The position numbers were made by a program, and so were the translations under genes. A DNA stretch of 10,498 bases from JAJTFW01 sp964584995 (GTDB lineage Bacteria; Bacteroidota; Bacteroidia; AKYH767-A; OLB10): contig CAZPCA010000091.1 in NCBI GenBank assembly GCA_964584995.1, positions 1 through 10,498 on the forward strand. The letters run 5' to 3'. Below, piece after piece: positions 6,451-10,498 of this stretch (its first letter is position 1; each line of letters opens with the position of its first letter). The notes beneath the pieces were generated by a model. The model ran no database searches, was not told where the DNA came from, and saw only the letters and a program-made list of their open reading frames with translations.

Positions 6451-7717
6451 GGCGCGGTGTCGTGCTTATACGCTGCCGATCCGCCCCGGGTTCCGAAACC
6501 ACGGAAAAAACAAGAAATAGGTAAAAAAGTATGCCGTAATTCGTCTCCCCAAAAATACCGAACTCCGTACATGAATTCACAAGTAAGGGAATCAGCAGCA
6601 ACAGCAACTGCCGGCGGAGTTGCCTGTCAGACATGTGGTACAATGTATAGAGTGTACATGAAAGCTGCAGGAGCACAACCATCAGACCAGCGAGACCAAG
6701 TCCGAGTAAAACCTGCAGGAAGGTATTGTGCGTCATCGCTCCGGCATATGCATGCAGGGAGTCGAATTTATCGGCAATATCGATGCGCATGTAGCCGAAT
6801 CCCAGCCACGGAGCTTTGGGGAAATTGTAGGTAAGCAAGTCGGACCAGAACGGGAGTCGGCCGGTGAAGGTAAAGAGCTCCTCCAGCTGACCCTGTTTTA
6901 CAAAGAAGGACCAGCCTGCTATTGGAATAACCGCCAAGGGTGTGAGCAGGAAAAGGAATCGAAGTTTGCCGTTCCCCTGAATAACGCCTTGCACCAGTAA
7001 TACCAGGACAAGTGATACCAAGGAGGAGCGTGAACCTGTGAGCAGCAGCAGATGAACCAAAAATAGTATGGCCAGTAACGCACTGACGCGCATCTTACCC
7101 TGCCTGAATAGTCCGCTCAGGTAAAAAGCCGTACCTATAACCAGCAACATGCCGAGTTCGTTCGGATTGATGATGAAGCCCCCAAGACGCCTTACAGTGC
7201 CGCCATGCGTGAATCTGTAAAACCGGTCCGGATCCAGGTGCATACCCAAAAAAAAGTATACTCCGACCAACACAATGGAATACTTCAACACAAAGGGCAA
7301 CATTGTCTCCGTGCGCTGGACCCTTGACTTTAGCAGATGCAGTAAGAAGATGAACAAGCCAGCAAAGACAATCCCTTCCACATCCATCAGCCATTGTTCC
7401 GTACTGACTTTTAAATTGCTGGTCCAGATGAACGAAGCCAGTCCAAGCAGCAAGTACCCGACATACAAGCTTAGCGGTGAAGCATGGACCAAGAAGGGTG
7501 GAGCATTTCTTCGCTGCAACAGTTCGTGCGATACCAAAAATGCTACGAGCAAGGTCAGTCCGATACGAAGTCCGGCCTTGGTCAGCTGGACCACTGCTAC
7601 CTGCTCCGACAGCATGAGGTAGGAGCCGATGCGTAGCACCAGTATCACCGTTAGGAGTACAATCCAACCTTTTCCGGTTTGATTTTCCAAGTTTTTACTG
7701 GCAGTCTGAGCTGACAT
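6404..7717 (-). CDS. O-antigen polymerase/ligase family membrane protein (Wzy/WaaL-like)
   Basis: This 437-residue polytopic inner-membrane protein has about ten to twelve hydrophobic segments, for example near 17-36, 46-64, 79-97, 112-129, 143-158, 186-203, 211-228, 231-246, 254-272, 336-357, 369-382 and 392-408. Family signatures are visible: RRLGG and NPNELG (176-189), TGSRSSL (227-233), TGR (285-287) before the large periplasmic loop, and MTHNTFLQVLLGLGLAG (328-344), with the conserved His330. Such proteins work on undecaprenyl-linked glycans at the periplasmic side, either polymerising repeat units (Wzy) or ligating them to an acceptor (WaaL). Polymerase is favoured because it sits beside a Wzx flippase and no other candidate is in the window, but sequence alone does not decide. 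The cytoplasmic tail after about 410 is basic and polar. The start overlaps the preceding GT4 gene by 23 bases and the end overlaps the phosphotransferase gene by 47 bases. Confidence 0.9.
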   Translation of the reverse strand: MSAQTASKNLENQTGKGWIVLLTVILVLRIGSYLMLSEQVAVVQLTKAGLRIGLTLLVAFLVSHELLQRRNAPPFLVHASPLSLYVGYLLLGLASFIWTSNLKVSTEQWLMDVEGIVFAGLFIFLLHLLKSRVQRTETMLPFVLKYSIVLVGVYFFLGMHLDPDRFYRFTHGGTVRRLGGFIINPNELGMLLVIGTAFYLSGLFRQGKMRVSALLAILFLVHLLLLTGSRSSLVSLVLVLLVQGVIQGNGKLRFLFLLTPLAVIPIAGWSFFVKQGQLEELFTFTGRLPFWSDLLTYNFPKAPWLGFGYMRIDIADKFDSLHAYAGAMTHNTFLQVLLGLGLAGLMVVLLQLSCTLYTLYHMSDRQLRRQLLLLLIPLLVNSCTEFGIFGETNYGILFYLFLVFSVVSEPGADRQRISTTPRHEKPKHIPYRPASAA

Positions 7718-8828
7718 ATTTTGCTTGTTGGTAGATATCCAGGAGTTGCTGCGTCACTTTCTGCCAGCTGAATTCACGTTCCACCATCAGCCGCGATTGT
7801 TTTCCCATGGCTACATGCGTATTTTGCAGGTAGTGGTTCCTGAGCGCTTCCAACGCCTCAGCAATGCGATCGCGACTGAGTTCCAGCAGATGAATACCAC
7901 AATGATACTGGTCGACCTGCTTTCCGACATTGGTCGCAGTGGTCACCATTACAGGCTTACCCTGGGCTGCCGCTTCGAGTACGGCTGTGGGGGATCCCTC
8001 TGAACGGGAAGGATGGCAGAAGAAATCCATCGCTGCGAGATGCTGAACTTTTGTTTCTCCGTACATCGCACCCTTGAAGGATACACGGTTCGAAATGCCG
8101 AGGTCCTCCGTCATATTACGGAGCCGCGGTCCATCGGGACCATCCCCAATGAACCATAACTCGCCTTCTCCTTCCCTGTGGCAATAATCAGCGAAGCCCT
8201 GCAGCAATACGTCGAGGCCTTTGTAGTAGCTATCGAGTCTGCCGCAAAAACCGAACACAATACCGCGCTTAGCGATGGGTGCCGACTTCTCAACATCGAG
8301 CTCCTGCCCGTTCGTCACGATCACCCTGTTATTCAGGTCGAGCATTTTGCCGAGATGATCAAACTCACTCTGGCCCAACAACTGAACCCGCCAGGCATCC
8401 TGCAACAGATACTTCTCGTACACTGAAATGTATAATTTCTTCAGCCATTGGTTTTTCTGCAATGCAATACGGTTGAAAGAACCATGAGGCGTATACACAT
8501 AACGATGCCCGGATAATTTGAGGTAACGACTGATCTTATACATGACCGGAATGAACCCTCCGTGTAAATGGAACACCGTATCAGCCTGTTCATCGATGAT
8601 CGCCTTCAGCAATGTTTCATCCGGCGGATTGAAAACCGATGTCTGCCTGAAAAGGCGCGTTGTAAAAGCGCGCGGAAATACGGACGACTCGGGCGTCGAG
8701 GTGATTCCCCACACCTCTACGTCAGTTCCGGAAGCGTGCATGTGCGAAGCCAGTTGATGCACTACCTTACTGACCCCGTTCATACGCTCTGGATTGGCTT
8801 TCCCCAAAACAATGTGCACCACCTTCAT
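7695..8828 (-). CDS. GT4-family (GT-B fold) glycosyltransferase
   Basis: This 377-residue glycosyltransferase has all the usual GT4 landmarks. The N-terminal strand MKVVHIVLG leads to NGVSKVVHQLA (17-27), the glycine loop of this fold. HLHGGFIP (88-95) and TPHGSFNR (113-120) follow. The donor domain has GRLDSYYKGLDVLLQGF (196-212), with the Arg and Lys that contact the nucleotide diphosphate. GDGPDGPRL (228-236) and RSEGSPTAVLEAAAQGKPVM (275-294) complete it, carrying the E-x7-E pair E277 and E285. The end, FSWQKVTQQLLDIYQ, is the typical closing helix. It probably adds one sugar of the repeat unit at the cytoplasmic membrane face; donor and linkage are not determinable. It lies 53 bases after the flippase gene, the longest gap in the main operon, with a small hairpin just before the ATG and no Shine-Dalgarno. 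Its last 23 bases overlap the next gene. Confidence 0.94.
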   Translation of the reverse strand: MKVVHIVLGKANPERMNGVSKVVHQLASHMHASGTDVEVWGITSTPESSVFPRAFTTRLFRQTSVFNPPDETLLKAIIDEQADTVFHLHGGFIPVMYKISRYLKLSGHRYVYTPHGSFNRIALQKNQWLKKLYISVYEKYLLQDAWRVQLLGQSEFDHLGKMLDLNNRVIVTNGQELDVEKSAPIAKRGIVFGFCGRLDSYYKGLDVLLQGFADYCHREGEGELWFIGDGPDGPRLRNMTEDLGISNRVSFKGAMYGETKVQHLAAMDFFCHPSRSEGSPTAVLEAAAQGKPVMVTTATNVGKQVDQYHCGIHLLELSRDRIAEALEALRNHYLQNTHVAMGKQSRLMVEREFSWQKVTQQLLDIYQQAKYVSSDCQ

Positions 8829-8831
8829 ATC

Positions 8832-8846
8832 TGCCGTTATACGGCA
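8832..8846 (-). promoter_or_regulatory. Perfect 6-base inverted repeat just upstream of the GT4 start
   Basis: TGCCGT (8832-8837) and ACGGCA (8841-8846) are exact reverse complements around a 3-base spacer. The mRNA could fold a small, fairly GC-rich hairpin ending 3 bases before the ATG at 8828. It occupies the position where a ribosome-binding site would lie, so it may tune translation of the downstream glycosyltransferase. No T-tract follows, so it is not an intrinsic terminator. A 6-base stem can easily arise by chance; any function is inference. Confidence 0.3.
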
Positions 8847-8881
8847 AATGTGCGCCTGCGGTTACTGCGACAAAAAGTTGG

Positions 8882-10144
8882 TCAAAGTTTCCTTAACTCC
8901 CGGCGTAGACTCCACAGATAAATTACCAGGCTGATGCACTGCGTGATCATCAGTCCGGCAAGAACCCCGCTGAGACCAAACCTGGTGATCAAGGGATAGG
9001 CCGCCATTACGCTGAAAACACTGCTGGCTATAAAAGAAATGAAGATAAGACGGGTATTCTGTAAAGTACGGATGGCGTAGCGCAAGGGATAACCTAAAAA
9101 TATTATCACGTACAAGGCACAAAAACCTATCAGCATATACTTGTACGCCAGGAAGGATTCACCGTAAAATGTCTTGATGATCGGTTCACTGAATACGGCC
9201 AGCAAAGCGAGGAGTGTAAATGTCAATGTCCCCATCTGCAGCGTGAATTTCCAGAGATAACGCAACATTTGCTCGTTTCCGCCCTCCTTGTGATGGTTGA
9301 CGGCTCTTACCGGAATGATGTTCTCCATGGCCAGAAAGAGTACATGGGTGATGCCGACGAGGTTTTGGGCCATCCGTGTAGCTCCTACCGCCACCGGCCC
9401 CAGGAGTGCCCCCGCTGCTATGATGAACAGATTTCCGCTGAACCACTGTAAGACGGCAGTTGCAGTCAGCCATTTGCTGAAGTCCCAATGTTCCCTCAAC
9501 ACTTTTTTAATGTGTGGTACACTGAATACGAGGCGATCCAGTGACCATAATCCGATGAGAGAAGCATAGAGGAAGAAAAGTGCCGTCAGCAATAAGACAA
9601 ACTGCGCATCCATGTCACGGATAAAATGAATTGCGAAAGCACTCAGTACAACTCCCCCGTATGCCACTGCATCTATGAGGAAGGCCTTCCAGGGTGCACC
9701 TGTCATGAAATAATATCTTCTGAAAAAATCCTGCAGCAAAAAGGCGAATACAGCGAGTGGAAAGGCCAGCAGGATGCTTTCCACCTTCCACATGGGCATC
9801 AGATGACTCATCGCGAGTACCGCCGTGAAAGAGAGTAAACCCATCAAAAAGGAAAAAATAAGCTGCTTGAATACCAGTGATTGCAAGTAAAGCTTTTGTT
9901 CTTCACCTTCTTTCCTCGCAGAAAGCGACTGCATTGCGGAGATGATGAATGGCTGGTGGATGCTACTTGCAATAAGCACACCCATCCAGGCGATGCTGTA
10001 TACACCAAAGCCCTGCAATCCGAGGAACCTGGCCATGAAGACTGCCGACAAAAAATTCAAGCCACTGACCAGGGCCTGGTCCGCATAGACTACAGCCGTA
10101 GTGCTTCGTAAGATTTGTTTAGGCAAACTCAAGCTCAAATGCAT
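8882..10144 (-). CDS. Wzx-type polysaccharide flippase (MOP/PST superfamily)
   Basis: This 420-residue integral membrane protein has about twelve hydrophobic segments, the length and pattern of MOP-superfamily lipid-linked oligosaccharide flippases. The N-terminus, with a basic start before TTAVVYADQALVSGLNFLSA (15-34) and MARFLGLQGFGVYSIAW (37-53), is the classic opening of the family. The FLGLQGFGVY stretch matches the conserved first loop. Later landmarks are NLFIIAAGALLGPVAVGATRMAQNLVG in pieces (238-264), where the second half of the bundle begins, and FYGESFLAYKYML (326-338) before the last helices. It should translocate undecaprenyl-diphosphate-linked repeat units from cytoplasm to periplasm. 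The gene starts 9 bases after the kinase-type gene's TAA, without a good Shine-Dalgarno, and is followed by a 53-base gap. Proximity to the Wzy/ligase-family gene supports a Wzx/Wzy-dependent pathway. Confidence 0.93.
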   Translation of the reverse strand: MHLSLSLPKQILRSTTAVVYADQALVSGLNFLSAVFMARFLGLQGFGVYSIAWMGVLIASSIHQPFIISAMQSLSARKEGEEQKLYLQSLVFKQLIFSFLMGLLSFTAVLAMSHLMPMWKVESILLAFPLAVFAFLLQDFFRRYYFMTGAPWKAFLIDAVAYGGVVLSAFAIHFIRDMDAQFVLLLTALFFLYASLIGLWSLDRLVFSVPHIKKVLREHWDFSKWLTATAVLQWFSGNLFIIAAGALLGPVAVGATRMAQNLVGITHVLFLAMENIIPVRAVNHHKEGGNEQMLRYLWKFTLQMGTLTFTLLALLAVFSEPIIKTFYGESFLAYKYMLIGFCALYVIIFLGYPLRYAIRTLQNTRLIFISFIASSVFSVMAAYPLITRFGLSGVLAGLMITQCISLVIYLWSLRRELRKL

Positions 10145-10153
10145 AGCGGCACA

Positions 10154-10498
10154 TTACCACATGAAAAGGTTAGTAAGCTGGGCTGCCGCTTTACGGGGCT
10201 TCACCTTTTTGATTTCAGCAGGACGTAGGTAGCCGGTATGGTTCCGGCGTTCCTTCATGCCGTTCACAACATAATACACTTCCTGGAGACGGTATTCCTC
10301 TTTCACCATCTCGGCATTGGCCACGAGCTCGTCCCGGCCACTTTCCGCTCTGATCACATAGAGATTGAGGTCGCTCCACTTCATGAAGGGAATAGCTTCT
10401 ACGTATTCACCCACTTCCGGAGTATCGACAATGACGGCATCGTACTGACGACGTAATTCATCGAGCATCTCGCGGGTTCGGTTGGTGGCGACCAGGTG
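10154..10498 (-). CDS. C-terminal end of a BY-kinase/Wzc-type (chain-length determinant, P-loop) protein, 5' end outside the window
   Basis: The frame is open from the right edge to TAA at 10156-10154, giving the last 114 residues. An internal Met at 10468 is not the start because coding continues upstream. The segment REMLDELRRQYDAVIVDTPEVG carries the Walker B strand (AVIVDTP) of CpsD/Wzc bacterial tyrosine kinases and is followed by their typical continuation: a DLNLYVIRAESGRDEL segment and VYYVVNGMKERR. The Walker A motifs and any Wzz/GumC membrane domain would lie outside the window. Such proteins control polymer length and export at the inner membrane. Unusually, the tail after the core is short and basic (RPAEIKKVKPRKAAA) and ends NLFMW, without the tyrosine-rich cluster usual in active BY-kinases; the only Tyr near the end is in GYLRP. 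It is the first gene of the series visible here and lies 9 bases before the flippase. Confidence 0.85.
   Translation of the reverse strand, partial: HLVATNRTREMLDELRRQYDAVIVDTPEVGEYVEAIPFMKWSDLNLYVIRAESGRDELVANAEMVKEEYRLQEVYYVVNGMKERRNHTGYLRPAEIKKVKPRKAAAQLTNLFMW

Noticed and set aside
6244..6834. Plus-strand open frame of 196 codons across the polymerase/phosphotransferase junction
   Set aside because: It is antisense to two supported genes, with a low-complexity, motif-free translation.

Overview
The window is a segment of an extracellular or surface polysaccharide biosynthesis cluster. Every gene I can support is on the minus strand, so transcription runs from high to low coordinates. The gene set points to the Bacteroidota: a BY-kinase/Wzc-type protein followed by a Wzx flippase, several GT4 enzymes, a hexapeptide acyltransferase and a DUF1972-type glycosyltransferase. 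Starts mostly lacking a clear Shine-Dalgarno sequence and a GC content near one half also fit. This assignment is inference; there is no rRNA or housekeeping marker here.

Layout in transcription order. The 3' end of a tyrosine-kinase/chain-length-type protein gene runs in from the right edge (10498-10154). It is followed by a Wzx-type flippase (10144-8882), a GT4 glycosyltransferase (8828-7695) and a polytopic O-antigen polymerase/ligase-family protein (7717-6404). Next come an APH-fold phosphotransferase (6450-5098), a nucleotidyltransferase/thymidylate-kinase-like fusion (5101-3797), a left-handed beta-helix acyltransferase (about 3785-3045) and two more GT4 glycosyltransferases (3033-1792 and 1787-696). 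A 196-base gap then precedes a DUF1972-family glycosyltransferase (499 to beyond the left edge). That last gene is clear when the minus strand is translated, although it is cut by the window edge. From 10498 to 696 the genes are separated by 53 bases or less, and three consecutive junctions overlap (23, 47 and 4 bases), so this is almost certainly one transcription unit.

How the genes work together (inference from family knowledge). The glycosyltransferases assemble an oligosaccharide on a lipid carrier at the cytoplasmic face and the acyltransferase adds an acyl group, probably acetyl. Wzx flips the unit, the Wzy/ligase-family protein polymerises or transfers it, and the BY-kinase-type protein belongs to the export and chain-length machinery. 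The priming transferase, the outer-membrane exporter and the nucleotide-sugar genes are not in the window.

The least explained part is the translationally coupled pair in the middle. One member is a protein-kinase-fold phosphotransferase with an unassigned N-terminal region. The other fuses a Pol-beta-type nucleotidyltransferase domain (SDID plus a third Asp) to a P-loop thymidylate-kinase-like domain. Both keep their recognisable catalytic residues, and their substrates are unknown. They are the best candidates here for an undescribed glycan or lipid-carrier phosphorylation step.
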